A stretch of DNA of 64,000 bases from Pseudomonas taiwanensis DSM 21245 (GTDB taxonomy: Bacteria; Pseudomonadota; Gammaproteobacteria; Pseudomonadales; Pseudomonadaceae). A model generated the notes under the pieces. It did not search any database. It was not told the DNA's origin and saw only the letters and a list, made by a program, of their open reading frames with translations. The stretch spans positions 391,683-455,682 of the forward strand of contig NZ_KE384450.1 of assembly GCF_000425785.1 (NCBI RefSeq), given 5' to 3'. The position numbers were made by a program, and so were the translations under genes. Shown here piece by piece: positions 42,619 to 52,727 of this stretch (position 1 is the first letter of the stretch; each line of letters starts with the position of its first letter).

Positions 42619-43482
42619 ATGCGAGCGTTAGCTGATTTCATCATGCGCGGTCGTGTGCAGGCCACCCTGGTGGTGGTCGCAAGTGCGGTATTACCGCTGC
42701 TGTTCTGGTTGAGTGCCGCTGCCGGAAGCCTGGTGCTTCTGCGGCGCGGATTCAAGGACGCTTCAACGGTCATCGCCTGGGGCCTTTTGCCTGCGGTGGC
42801 CATTTGGGTCTTCGGCGATCCAAGCACCTTGCTGGTGCTGTTGGGAACGCTGGGGCTGGCCGCCTTGTTGCGTGCCGGGCATTCCTGGAGTCGGGTGTTG
42901 ATGTCCAGTGTTGTGTTGGGGTTGGTCTACAGCCTCATCCTGGACACGGTACTGCGCGAAACCTTCGAGGTGTTGGCCAAGGCGCTTGTGAAAGCCCTGC
43001 CGCAAATCGAAGGCAAGCCGGTTATTCCCGGTGAGCTGATCGGCCCCGTGCTGGTCGCTTCCACAGCGGTGATGTTGCAATTGTTCAGCGTGCTGGCGTT
43101 GATGCTGGCGCGTTATTGGCAAGCGGTGTTGTACAACCCTGGAGGCTTCGGTCGCGAGTTTCGCGCCCTGAGGCTGCCACGGGGTGCCATGTTGGCGTTG
43201 GTTGCAGTGATGGTGTTGGGCCCGTTCATCGGCCCGCAGTTCATCGTCCTGGCATCCGCGTCCAGCCTGGTGCTCGTTCTGGCCGGCATCGCCTTGATGC
43301 ATGGACTGGTGGCGCAGGGGCGACTGGCTGGTTTCTGGCTGGTTGGCATGTACGTGACACTGCCGCTGATCATGCAGCTGATTTATCCGTTGCTCGTGGT
43401 TTTGGCCATTGTCGACAGCCTGATTGATTTTCGCGGTCGCAAGTCCCCTCAGGGGAATGACTCCGCGAACGGTGAAGGTTAA
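42619..43482 (+). CDS. DUF2232 (YybS-like) membrane protein
   Basis: A 287-residue integral membrane protein with about seven to eight TM helices. It belongs to the DUF2232 family, which in pseudomonads always sits between rpsR and rplI. No enzymatic motif is visible; some distant relatives resemble ECF-type membrane components. The last 25 residues are hydrophilic. The function is unknown. Confidence 0.8.
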   Translation: MRALADFIMRGRVQATLVVVASAVLPLLFWLSAAAGSLVLLRRGFKDASTVIAWGLLPAVAIWVFGDPSTLLVLLGTLGLAALLRAGHSWSRVLMSSVVLGLVYSLILDTVLRETFEVLAKALVKALPQIEGKPVIPGELIGPVLVASTAVMLQLFSVLALMLARYWQAVLYNPGGFGREFRALRLPRGAMLALVAVMVLGPFIGPQFIVLASASSLVLVLAGIALMHGLVAQGRLAGFWLVGMYVTLPLIMQLIYPLLVVLAIVDSLIDFRGRKSPQGNDSANGEG

Positions 43483-43502
43483 AAGTTAAGAGGTTTTACC
43501 AA

Positions 43503-43949
43503 ATGGAACTGATCCTGCTGGAAAAAGTCGCCAACCTGGGCAACCTGGGCGACAAAGTAAAGGTTAAGGCTGGTTACGGCCGTAACTTCCTGCTGCCATT
43601 CGGCAAGGCCACCGTTGCCAACGCCGCCAACCTGGCTGCGTTCGAAGAGCGCCGCGCCGAGCTGGAAAAAGCAGCTGCCGAGAAGAAATCGTCGGCTGAA
43701 ACCCGCGCAGCCCAACTGGCTGAGCTGGAAGTCACCATCACCGCCACCGCTGGCGATGAAGGCAAGCTGTTCGGTTCGATCGGCACCCACGACATCGCTG
43801 ACGCCCTGACCGCCTCCGGCGTTGAAGTGGCCAAGGCTGAAGTTCGTCTGCCGAACGGCACCATCCGTCAGGTTGGCGAATACGACGTAGCCGTGCACCT
43901 GCACAGCGACGTTGAAGCCACCGTACGCGTGGTCGTCGTAGCTGCCTAA
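43503..43949 (+). CDS. rplI: 50S ribosomal protein L9
   Basis: A 148-residue two-domain protein. The N-domain MELILLEKVANLGNLGDKVK binds 23S rRNA, a long connecting helix covers about 41-75, and a C-terminal globular domain follows. It lies 20 bases after the DUF2232 gene and is followed by a terminator. Confidence 0.97.
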   Translation: MELILLEKVANLGNLGDKVKVKAGYGRNFLLPFGKATVANAANLAAFEERRAELEKAAAEKKSSAETRAAQLAELEVTITATAGDEGKLFGSIGTHDIADALTASGVEVAKAEVRLPNGTIRQVGEYDVAVHLHSDVEATVRVVVVAA

Positions 43950-43994
43950 GCTGCGCTGATCGGCTGGCCCCTCGCGGTTCAGCCGGTTAACATC

Positions 43995-44032
43995 GGGCAC
44001 GGTCCTGTCTTTCACAGGCCGTGCCCTTTGTC
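43995..44032 (+). terminator. Intrinsic terminator after rplI
   Basis: Stem GGGCACGG / CCGTGCCC with an inner CCTGT/ACAGG helix, then TTTGTCTTTTT. It separates the ribosomal genes from dnaB, although dnaB starts only about 30 bases later. Confidence 0.8.
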
Positions 44033-44062
44033 TTTTTCATCCTCCAGAATTCTTTCGTGGCC

Positions 44063-45460
44063 ATGAACGAGATCACCAATCCCGAACAGCTAGACTTGCA
44101 GACCGCAGCCCTGAAGGTGCCCCCGCATTCCATCGAGGCCGAACAGGCCGTGCTCGGTGGCTTGATGCTGGACAACAACGCTTGGGAGCGGGTGCTGGAT
44201 CAGGTCTCGGACGGTGACTTCTACCGGCATGACCACCGCCTGATCTTCCGCGCCGTGCACAAGTTGGCGGACGCCAACCAGCCGTTCGACGTGGTGACCC
44301 TGCACGAGCAGTTGGACAAGGAAGGCTTGTCGAGCCAGGTGGGCGGGCTTGCCTATCTGGCGGAGTTGGCCAAGAACACCCCGTCGGTGGCCAACATCAA
44401 GGCCTACGCGGCGATCATTCGTGAACGTGCCACGCTTCGGCAACTGATCAGCATCAGTACGGACATCGCCGACAACGCCTTCAACCCCCAAGGCCGCAAT
44501 GCCGAGGAAATCCTCGACGATGCCGAGCGGCAGATCTTCCAGATCGCCGAGGCGCGCCCCAAGACTGGCGGCCCGGTGGGGGTCAACGAGCTGTTGACCA
44601 TGGCCATCGACCGGATCGACACGTTGTTCAACTCCGACAGCGACATCACCGGCGTATCCACGGGCTTCACCGACCTGGACGAGAAGACCAGCGGCCTGCA
44701 GCCCGCCGACCTGATCATCGTCGCCGGTCGTCCGTCGATGGGTAAGACCACGTTTGCCATGAACCTGGTCGAGAACGCCGTACTGCGCACCGACAAGGCG
44801 GTACTGGTGTTCTCCCTCGAGATGCCAGGCGAATCGCTGGTCATGCGTATGCTTTCGTCCCTGGGCCGTATCGACCAGACCAAGGTGCGTTCCGGCCAGC
44901 TGGACGACGACGATTGGCCGCGGCTGACCTCGGCGGTCAACCTGCTCAACGACCGCAAGCTGTTCATCGACGATACCGCCGGTATCAGCCCATCGGAAAT
45001 GCGTGCACGAACCCGACGCCTGGCCCGTGAGCACGGCGACATCGCGCTGATCATGGTCGACTACCTGCAGCTGATGCAGATTCCGGGCTCGGCCGGTGAT
45101 AACCGGACCAACGAAATCTCCGAGATCTCCCGCTCGCTCAAGGCCCTGGCCAAGGAATTCAACTGCCCGGTCATTGCCTTGTCGCAGCTCAACCGCTCCC
45201 TGGAGCAACGCCCGAACAAACGCCCGGTGAACTCCGACTTGCGTGAATCCGGTGCGATCGAGCAGGACGCCGACGTGATCATGTTCGTTTACCGCGACGA
45301 GGTGTACCACCCCGATACCGAGCACAAGGGCGTGGCCGAAATCATCATCGGTAAGCAGCGTAACGGCCCCATCGGCTTCGTGCGCCTGGCGTTCATCGGC
45401 AAGTACACCCGCTTCGAGAACCTCGCGCCGGGCATGTACAACTTCGATGATGACGAATAA
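44063..45460 (+). CDS. dnaB: Replicative DNA helicase DnaB
   Basis: A 465-residue hexameric helicase. The N-terminal domain starts after VPPHSIEAEQAVLGGLMLD, and the RecA-like C-domain has Walker A GRPSMGKTTFAMN and Walker B LIMVDYLQLM. The ATG at 44063 gives the family length; a GTG five bases earlier is out of frame, and the upstream extension is unsupported. The RBS is weak. Confidence 0.95.
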   Translation: MNEITNPEQLDLQTAALKVPPHSIEAEQAVLGGLMLDNNAWERVLDQVSDGDFYRHDHRLIFRAVHKLADANQPFDVVTLHEQLDKEGLSSQVGGLAYLAELAKNTPSVANIKAYAAIIRERATLRQLISISTDIADNAFNPQGRNAEEILDDAERQIFQIAEARPKTGGPVGVNELLTMAIDRIDTLFNSDSDITGVSTGFTDLDEKTSGLQPADLIIVAGRPSMGKTTFAMNLVENAVLRTDKAVLVFSLEMPGESLVMRMLSSLGRIDQTKVRSGQLDDDDWPRLTSAVNLLNDRKLFIDDTAGISPSEMRARTRRLAREHGDIALIMVDYLQLMQIPGSAGDNRTNEISEISRSLKALAKEFNCPVIALSQLNRSLEQRPNKRPVNSDLRESGAIEQDADVIMFVYRDEVYHPDTEHKGVAEIIIGKQRNGPIGFVRLAFIGKYTRFENLAPGMYNFDDDE

Positions 45461-45535
45461 TGGCTGTACTCACTGGGCTGCGGATAATTCATTGATTCAG
45501 TAGGGCACTGTGGGATCGCCTGCGAGCTCAGGTTT

Positions 45536-47161
45536 TCAAGCTGCGGAGCATCCCACTTGTGCTTGGCTGACGATCCGACCTTCGCTCATGGTGATCACCC
45601 GGTCAAATCTTGGCAGAGCGTTCTGATCATGCGTTACGCAGATCAGCCCTTTCCCTTGGAATGTTTCGAATAGCAGATCCCAGGTACGCTCCGCCGACCC
45701 GGCATCAAGGCCACTTGTGGGTTCGTCGAAGAAATTGAACTCGCCAGGCTGATTAAGTAGGCGTAGCAGTGTCAGCCTGCGAGCTTCGCCGCCAGAAATG
45801 GAGTCTGCGCGTGCATCCAGCTCGCGTTCGTACCAGTCTTTGTTCAGGCCTAGCCGTTCAAGCCACAGTTCGATTTGAGCTCGATCATGAGTGTGCTCGA
45901 ACAGAACTGCTCGGGGCAGCGCTCCTGGAATGAAATGGGGGGCTTGAGGGCAAAGGCGTAAACGGCTGAACTGCTCGCTTGCGTCGAACTGTGCCAGACA
46001 TCTGCCCTGGAGATAGACATGTTCACGCAACTGGAACACCGTTCCCGCCATGGCGTGCAGTAGCGTCGACTTGCCACATCCGCTGGGCCCAATCAGCGCG
46101 ACCCGTTCACCATTGCGCAGCGCCAACGGCTCATCCAGTTGCAATTGCAATGTGTTGCGAGTGCTGAGTTGACAGGGGGCGATGCGCAGCCCTGCGCCTT
46201 CGTCGTTGGATTGAATGTCTGTCGTGGATGATGGACCGAACAGCGGGAGTTGAAGCCAGTGTTCAAGTTTGCGTTTGTCGAGCCGAAACTGATCGAGCAT
46301 TCGCCAGGCATCGGCCATTTGCGCGACCCCCGACAGCAGTCCACTCACCAAGGTAAATAGAGCAACCAGTTCACCCAGGCTCAATTGCGGTGATGTCAGG
46401 GATTGATCATTTATACCCCACATCAGCAAGCCGCCACTGCCCAGACCGATGAACAGAATACGCAGGGCCTGAAGCCAGCCGCCGCTGTAGGCTACCCGAA
46501 CGGCTGAATCGGCGTAGTCAGATAGTGTCTGGTTGACCGGAATCATTGCTGCAGCCTCGGCTTTTTCCAGCTTGACCGTAGACGCACTGGCAAAGGTATC
46601 CACCCACTGTTCGGCCAGTTCGTCCTCTCGCGAGTTCACCGCCTCGATATGCGGTCGGCGCCAACGCACCAAGCGATCATTGGCCCATAAGTACACCAAG
46701 CTCAAAGGAATGAGACCAATCAGGACCGAGCTAGCCCCCAGATAGGCGAACAGTGTGGCCAGCAGCATCGCCTCCGCCAACACTGGCCATGCTGATCCGA
46801 TCAGAAAGCCGAGCCATCGCTCTTGGGCCGTTATTCCCCTATCCAGTACTTTTACCAAGGTTCCGCCATGGAGTTGTCCATAGGCTTCGAAGCGTTTGTC
46901 CAGCAATCCTCGGCACCAACGGATGGAGAGTTGCTTCACACGGTCTTGGCAGAGGCGTGCCAGGCTCCAGGCTTGTATAGGGGTCAATGAGGCTTGCAAT
47001 GCGATAAGGCATATGAAGGCTCCGAGCAAAAACTGGGAAGACGAGACGGAGATCGACAGGTTATCGATAACGTTGGCCAAAATCAGGGCTGGTACGACGG
47101 TCGCGACTTTCAATATCAATGTCGTGCTCAAGGCAGCGACAACGCCTCGATAAATATGCAT
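45536..47161 (-). CDS. ABC exporter (fused TM and ATPase domains) of the putative RiPP operon
   Basis: A 541-residue type I ABC half-transporter. Five to six TM helices lie in residues 1-300, and the ATPase domain covers about 330-535. Walker A is GPSGCGKST, the signature is SISGGEARRL, Walker B is FNFFDEPTSGLD and the switch His is in CVTHD. No N-terminal peptidase C39 domain is present, so leader removal, if any, needs another protease. The ATG lies one base after the YcaO stop, which implies coupling. Export of the modified peptide or self-immunity is inferred from context. Confidence 0.85.
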   Translation of the reverse strand: MHIYRGVVAALSTTLILKVATVVPALILANVIDNLSISVSSSQFLLGAFICLIALQASLTPIQAWSLARLCQDRVKQLSIRWCRGLLDKRFEAYGQLHGGTLVKVLDRGITAQERWLGFLIGSAWPVLAEAMLLATLFAYLGASSVLIGLIPLSLVYLWANDRLVRWRRPHIEAVNSREDELAEQWVDTFASASTVKLEKAEAAAMIPVNQTLSDYADSAVRVAYSGGWLQALRILFIGLGSGGLLMWGINDQSLTSPQLSLGELVALFTLVSGLLSGVAQMADAWRMLDQFRLDKRKLEHWLQLPLFGPSSTTDIQSNDEGAGLRIAPCQLSTRNTLQLQLDEPLALRNGERVALIGPSGCGKSTLLHAMAGTVFQLREHVYLQGRCLAQFDASEQFSRLRLCPQAPHFIPGALPRAVLFEHTHDRAQIELWLERLGLNKDWYERELDARADSISGGEARRLTLLRLLNQPGEFNFFDEPTSGLDAGSAERTWDLLFETFQGKGLICVTHDQNALPRFDRVITMSEGRIVSQAQVGCSAA

Positions 47162-47162
47162 G

Positions 47163-48317
47163 TCAGTCCCTTGTGTCTTTGAATACGGATTGCGGGGCGA
47201 CTGGAATGCCGGACCTGATCAAATGGAATCGCTCCAGTCCAGGTATGAAAACCTGCACGACTGTGGCGAAATTCGGGTGCGCATAAAGGGTGCGGTAAAA
47301 TATGGCTCTATTGTGCTTGCCCAGATTTATCAATGTGCGCTTTATCTGCCTGCGTACGCTGAGTTCGGGGCTCTGGGGGTGCCAGGTAGGTACGGTATGA
47401 GTGGGGCAGGGGTTCAGAAGGGCGGCAAGTCGCTCGGATTGTAGCAGCATCGTTGCTGTAGAAAGGTCTTCTTGTTTTTCCACATGACCATGAAGTTGTT
47501 CGCATTGAATATTTTCAGTCACGGCGCGATACATTGCGATGGATGGGCTTATGGAGCAGCCGGAGCCTACATGGCAGAGTGTGCCGATTCTTTTTTCGGG
47601 TGAAACGGCAATGCAAAATGGCACGTCATAAAAGTCATGGGACAGGAAAATATTCAAATTCTTGGCGTGGCGAAAAAGCGCATTGTCATGAGTGAAAACT
47701 TCTTCCAGGAAAGTGTCCGAGGGGCGGTAAAGTTCTGGTGGAGAAGACAATCCACAGAGCGATAGATAATACAGGGAGAGCGCATGGCGCTCGATGGCCT
47801 CATTGATGGCATGCAACAGTGCTTCATTCTCTGTGCAACCCAGCGCCATGCCAGCGTTCGTTGCATATTTGGCAAGGAAGCCAGCGGCAGTCCTTTCGAT
47901 TTCGTCTACATTTTGGGGTGAGGGAGCCATCATTATCGCCGGTACGTTAATTTCGGCGTGGCTGTCCAGGGCTTCGAGCTTGAAATAAGGTATTTGGCAG
48001 TTGGAAGGTATAGACTTTAGCAGCCAATCGTCGAACGGCTCCATGGACTTTAAGATATGGTCGCTGCTGATCAGGGTGGGAGCGATGGCATCCATAAAGT
48101 AGTGTTCAAGGCTCTCGGCAAGTGCGCCTAGCTCACAGTATTCTCCCTTGCCGGCACCACTGGAAACCTCTTTAAAGGATCTGTCGTATAAATGGCAGGT
48201 GGCGACCAGTCCCTTTTTTTTCGAGTGATGTATCCTCGCATGCAAGCCTAGCTGACGATGCAACCCTGTCAGGCGGTTGTAGGCTTCCTCAATATTCAGT
48301 TCTCGCTCGGTTATCAT
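47163..48317 (-). CDS. YcaO-domain enzyme, putative RiPP-modifying
   Basis: A 384-residue stand-alone YcaO protein. The ATP/Mg-binding patches are recognisable: GKGEYCELGALAESLEHYF, ENEALLHAINEAIERHAL and YRAVTENIQCEQ. YcaO enzymes activate peptide backbone amides with ATP to form azolines, thioamides or amidines. No E1-like partner, dehydrogenase or TfuA protein is adjacent, so classic azole formation is not assured. The C-terminus IPVAP is only a partial match to the Pro-rich end of azoline-forming members. Coding GC is about 50 percent, well below neighbouring genes. AGGAG lies seven bases before the ATG. Confidence 0.85.
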   Translation of the reverse strand: MITERELNIEEAYNRLTGLHRQLGLHARIHHSKKKGLVATCHLYDRSFKEVSSGAGKGEYCELGALAESLEHYFMDAIAPTLISSDHILKSMEPFDDWLLKSIPSNCQIPYFKLEALDSHAEINVPAIMMAPSPQNVDEIERTAAGFLAKYATNAGMALGCTENEALLHAINEAIERHALSLYYLSLCGLSSPPELYRPSDTFLEEVFTHDNALFRHAKNLNIFLSHDFYDVPFCIAVSPEKRIGTLCHVGSGCSISPSIAMYRAVTENIQCEQLHGHVEKQEDLSTATMLLQSERLAALLNPCPTHTVPTWHPQSPELSVRRQIKRTLINLGKHNRAIFYRTLYAHPNFATVVQVFIPGLERFHLIRSGIPVAPQSVFKDTRD

Positions 48318-48337
48318 TTCTGGCTCCTAGGCGTGAT

Positions 48338-48361
48338 CAGAAGGGGCGGTTGCCCCTTCTG
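48338..48361 (-). terminator. Hairpin between precursor peptide and YcaO genes
   Basis: A ten-bp perfect stem CAGAAGGGGC / GCCCCTTCTG with a four-base loop, ten bases past the peptide stop. It has no T-tract. It fits a read-through structure that favours precursor over enzyme expression, as seen in many peptide operons. Confidence 0.6.
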
Positions 48362-48370
48362 GTCAAGGTC

Positions 48371-48469
48371 TTACATCATGTTGAGGAAGTCGATCTCGGA
48401 CTCAGTGAACGTATAGTTCATTGCGCGAGAGATCTGCAGGGTGTGAATTTCAGAACGACGACGTCCCAT
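48371..48469 (-). CDS. Putative RiPP precursor peptide, 32 residues
   Basis: A small gene with its own RBS (AAAAGGAG ten bases before ATG). The peptide begins MGRRRSEIHTLQ, continues ISRAMNYTFTES and ends EIDFLNMM. It contains six Ser/Thr, no Cys and no Trp. It is the first gene of a minus-strand operon with YcaO and an ABC exporter, which is the main reason to call it a substrate. There is no Gly-Gly motif, and the leader/core boundary is not visible. No family is recognised. Confidence 0.7.
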   Translation of the reverse strand: MGRRRSEIHTLQISRAMNYTFTESEIDFLNMM

Positions 48470-48518
48470 GGTATGTGCTCCTTTTAGTTGTTTGAGTTGC
48501 GCGTGTCAGCGCATGGGT

Positions 48519-48548
48519 GTTGTAACACTTGCTTTTTTGTTTGTTCAA
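48519..48548 (-). promoter_or_regulatory. Candidate promoter for the putative RiPP operon
   Basis: On the minus strand, TTGAAC (48548-48543) and TACAAC (48524-48519) are separated by 18 bases. This would give a leader of about 40 bases before the precursor ATG. Both hexamers match only four of six. Confidence 0.35.
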
Positions 48549-48845
48549 TATTGGTTTTGGCATTGCAAGGGAAAGTTTGTGTAGGTTTTTTTACTTGAGT
48601 GTGAAGTCTTGCTCCTACAGTTCTCGGTGGAGTTGGTAAATATTTGTTGATAATTAGTGGGTTAATGTTTTTTTAGGGGGAAGGGGGGAATCATTTTGTA
48701 AAAGATTGAATGGATTGCTAACGGTTGGCTGGGAAAACAGGGAAGGGGACGGAGGTCTGATGGTCGGGATTTCCATTGGCAACCTGTCCAGGCGTCGGGC
48801 AGGTCATCAATTCCCAGGAAGGTGGTCGGATTTGGTCAAAATTTG

Positions 48846-48854
48846 TGCTATATT
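48846..48854 (+). promoter_or_regulatory. Extended -10 promoter for ygiQ
   Basis: TGCTATATT, an extended -10 element with TG one base before the hexamer, about 43 bp before the ygiQ ATG. No good -35 is seen, which extended -10 promoters tolerate. Confidence 0.5.
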
Positions 48855-48896
48855 CCGCGCCCGCGATTTCCCTGCACACCAGAACCGGTCACTGAC

Positions 48897-51194
<2,298 letters not shown>

Positions 51195-51208
51195 TCGAGC
51201 GCTAGAAC

Positions 51209-51279
51209 CCTGTGGGAGCGGGTTACCCGCACGAGGGTGGATTCACCGACGTATGTGCGGATGAACCCACTCCCACAGG
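51209..51279. repeat. Inverted REP pair between ygiQ and the LOG gene
   Basis: CCTGTGGGAGCGGGTT (51209-51224) faces AACCCACTCCCACAGG (51264-51279), complementary except for one base, with 39 bases between. This is a paired Pseudomonas REP that can form a long cruciform or act as a bidirectional stop between convergent genes. Confidence 0.75.
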
Positions 51280-51304
51280 TTAGCTGTCAGGCTATCGATC
51301 GAGA

Positions 51305-51892
51305 TCAATCAGGTTTCTTGTCTACCCACTTTGGCGCCACTGGCGCGACAAAGTTGTCCATCCCATCCAGTAGCTCATCCGGCTGCTCACCCAGCAGCAA
51401 CATCGCCCGATGCTGCGGCCGCACGAATCCTTCTTCGACGATATGGTCGAGGAACCCGCCCAGCTTTTCATAGAAACCCTTCACATCGAGCAACCCTAGC
51501 GGCTTGGCGTGATAGCCCAGTTGCCCCCAGGTCCAGACCTCGAACAGTTCTTCAAGCGTACCCAAGCCACCGGGCAGCGCGATAAAGGCATCGCTCAGCT
51601 CAGCCATGCGCGCCTTGCGTGCGTGCATGCCGTCGACCACCTCCAGGCGGGTCAGGTTCTTGTGGCCGATTTCAGCGTTCATCAGGCTCTCGGGGATGAT
51701 CCCGATCACTTCGCCACCTGCGGCCAGGGCCGCGTCGGCCACGGTGCCCATCAGGCCGACCGCGCCGCCGCCATACACCAGGGTCAGGCCGCGTCGGGCA
51801 ATGGCCTGGCCAAGGGCCACGGCTGCTTCGCGGTAGGCAGGGTTGGCACCGATGCTGGCGCCGCAGAACACACAAACGGAACGTACAGGCAT
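51305..51892 (-). CDS. LOG-family (TIGR00730) nucleotide 5'-monophosphate phosphoribohydrolase
   Basis: A 195-residue Rossmann-fold protein. GGGAVGLMG and PGGLGTLEELFE are the family signatures of LONELY GUY enzymes, which release free cytokinin bases from riboside monophosphates; bacterial members also hydrolyse AMP. GGAG precedes the ATG by about seven bases. The physiological substrate here is not known. Confidence 0.88.
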   Translation of the reverse strand: MPVRSVCVFCGASIGANPAYREAAVALGQAIARRGLTLVYGGGAVGLMGTVADAALAAGGEVIGIIPESLMNAEIGHKNLTRLEVVDGMHARKARMAELSDAFIALPGGLGTLEELFEVWTWGQLGYHAKPLGLLDVKGFYEKLGGFLDHIVEEGFVRPQHRAMLLLGEQPDELLDGMDNFVAPVAPKWVDKKPD

Positions 51893-51956
51893 TGCTCATC
51901 TCCAGTCGCATGCGGTGACAGGGTACGGCTCATGCCTGCTGGTTCCAAGGGCGGTT

Positions 51957-52046
51957 TCACTCTGGGCGGGAGAATTCGCACATCGCGCCACTGGCACCGT
52001 GGGCGTAAGCGGCGAGCAGGCTGTTCATCAGGCTTCCAAGGGACAT
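51957..52046 (-). CDS. Possible small protein of 29 residues
   Basis: A short frame with a good RBS (AGGAG nine bases before ATG). The product begins MSLGSLMNSLLAAYAHGASG and ends AMCEFSRPE. It lies upstream of the LOG gene on the same strand, with a dyad operator-like site about 65 bp further upstream. No family is recognised, and no homology test was possible. Confidence 0.35.
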   Translation of the reverse strand: MSLGSLMNSLLAAYAHGASGAMCEFSRPE

Positions 52047-52109
52047 TTCGGGTGACTCCTAATTGAGAGGTTGTCCCATCGTCCACTATAAGGGCATGAT
52101 GTGCTCTTA

Positions 52110-52131
52110 GATTGGTTGTATACAATCAATC
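52110..52131. promoter_or_regulatory. 22-bp operator-like dyad between the small ORF and azurin
   Basis: GATTGGTTGTA meets its near-complement TACAATCAATC: ten of eleven base pairs match, and the central TTGTATACAA is a perfect palindrome of GntR/FadR-like type. It could serve either flanking gene. No regulator gene is adjacent. Confidence 0.5.
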
Positions 52132-52165
52132 GAACAATTCTACTGACTGGCCTCTTGACACCCCT

Positions 52166-52179
52166 TTGATTCACATCAG
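52166..52179 (+). promoter_or_regulatory. ANR/FNR-type box upstream of azurin
   Basis: TTGATTCACATCAG matches TTGAT-N4-ATCAA at nine of ten defined positions and lies 63 bp before the azurin start. ANR control of azurin is known in P. aeruginosa. Confidence 0.6.
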
Positions 52180-52241
52180 GTGGGGGCTGAACGGTTTCAG
52201 GCAGTCTCGCAATTGATAAAACCCTGCCAAGGAGATTCATG

Positions 52242-52691
52242 ATGTTTGCGAAAGCTGTAGCGGTATCCCTGCTGACCCTCGCCAGCGCCTCTGTCTTCGC
52301 AGCCGAGTGTTCGGTAACTGTCGACTCGACCGACCAGATGTCCTACACCACCAAGGAAATCACCGTCGACAAGAGCTGCAAGGAATTTACGGTCAAACTG
52401 ACCCACTCCGGCAACCTGCCGAAGAACGTCATGGGCCACAACCTGGTGATCAGCAAGACTGCCGACATGCAGGGCATTGCCACCGAGGGGATGAGCAAGG
52501 GCCTTGATAACGATTACATCAACGCCGCCAATGCCGGGATCATTGCCCACACCAAGATGATCGGCGCACCGGAAAAAGAAACCGAGGTGAAGTTCGACAC
52601 CTCCAAGCTCGAAGCGGGTGGCGACTACAGCTTCTTCTGCACCTTCCCTGGCCACATCTCGATGATGAAGGGCAAGGTGGTCGTCAAGTAA
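52242..52691 (+). CDS. azu: Azurin
   Basis: A 149-residue periplasmic blue copper protein that carries electrons in respiration. The signal peptide (about 1-20) ends before AECSVTVDS, with the conserved disulfide Cys there and in DKSCKEF. Copper ligands are the His of VMGHNLV and the Cys, His and Met of FFCTFPGHISMM. The ATG at 52242 has seven bases to AGGAG; the ATG at 52239 is three bases earlier. It is monocistronic. Confidence 0.95.
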   Translation: MFAKAVAVSLLTLASASVFAAECSVTVDSTDQMSYTTKEITVDKSCKEFTVKLTHSGNLPKNVMGHNLVISKTADMQGIATEGMSKGLDNDYINAANAGIIAHTKMIGAPEKETEVKFDTSKLEAGGDYSFFCTFPGHISMMKGKVVVK

Positions 52692-52727
52692 TGATGGCTT
52701 GAACCAGGGGAGGTCTTTGCCCTCCCT

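Larger units (their letters stand above)
48470..48896. other. AT-rich intergenic region between RiPP precursor gene and ygiQ
   Basis: No gene is supported in 427 bp. GC is about 36 percent across 48541-48720, against more than 60 percent around the island, so this looks like the left edge of transferred DNA. Divergent promoters are expected; candidates for both sides are listed separately. Confidence 0.7.

Noticed and set aside
48512..48580. A 22-codon hydrophobic frame (MGVVTLAFLFVQYW...) in the AT-rich gap
   Set aside because: No ribosome-binding site, and it lies over the candidate promoter of the RiPP operon.
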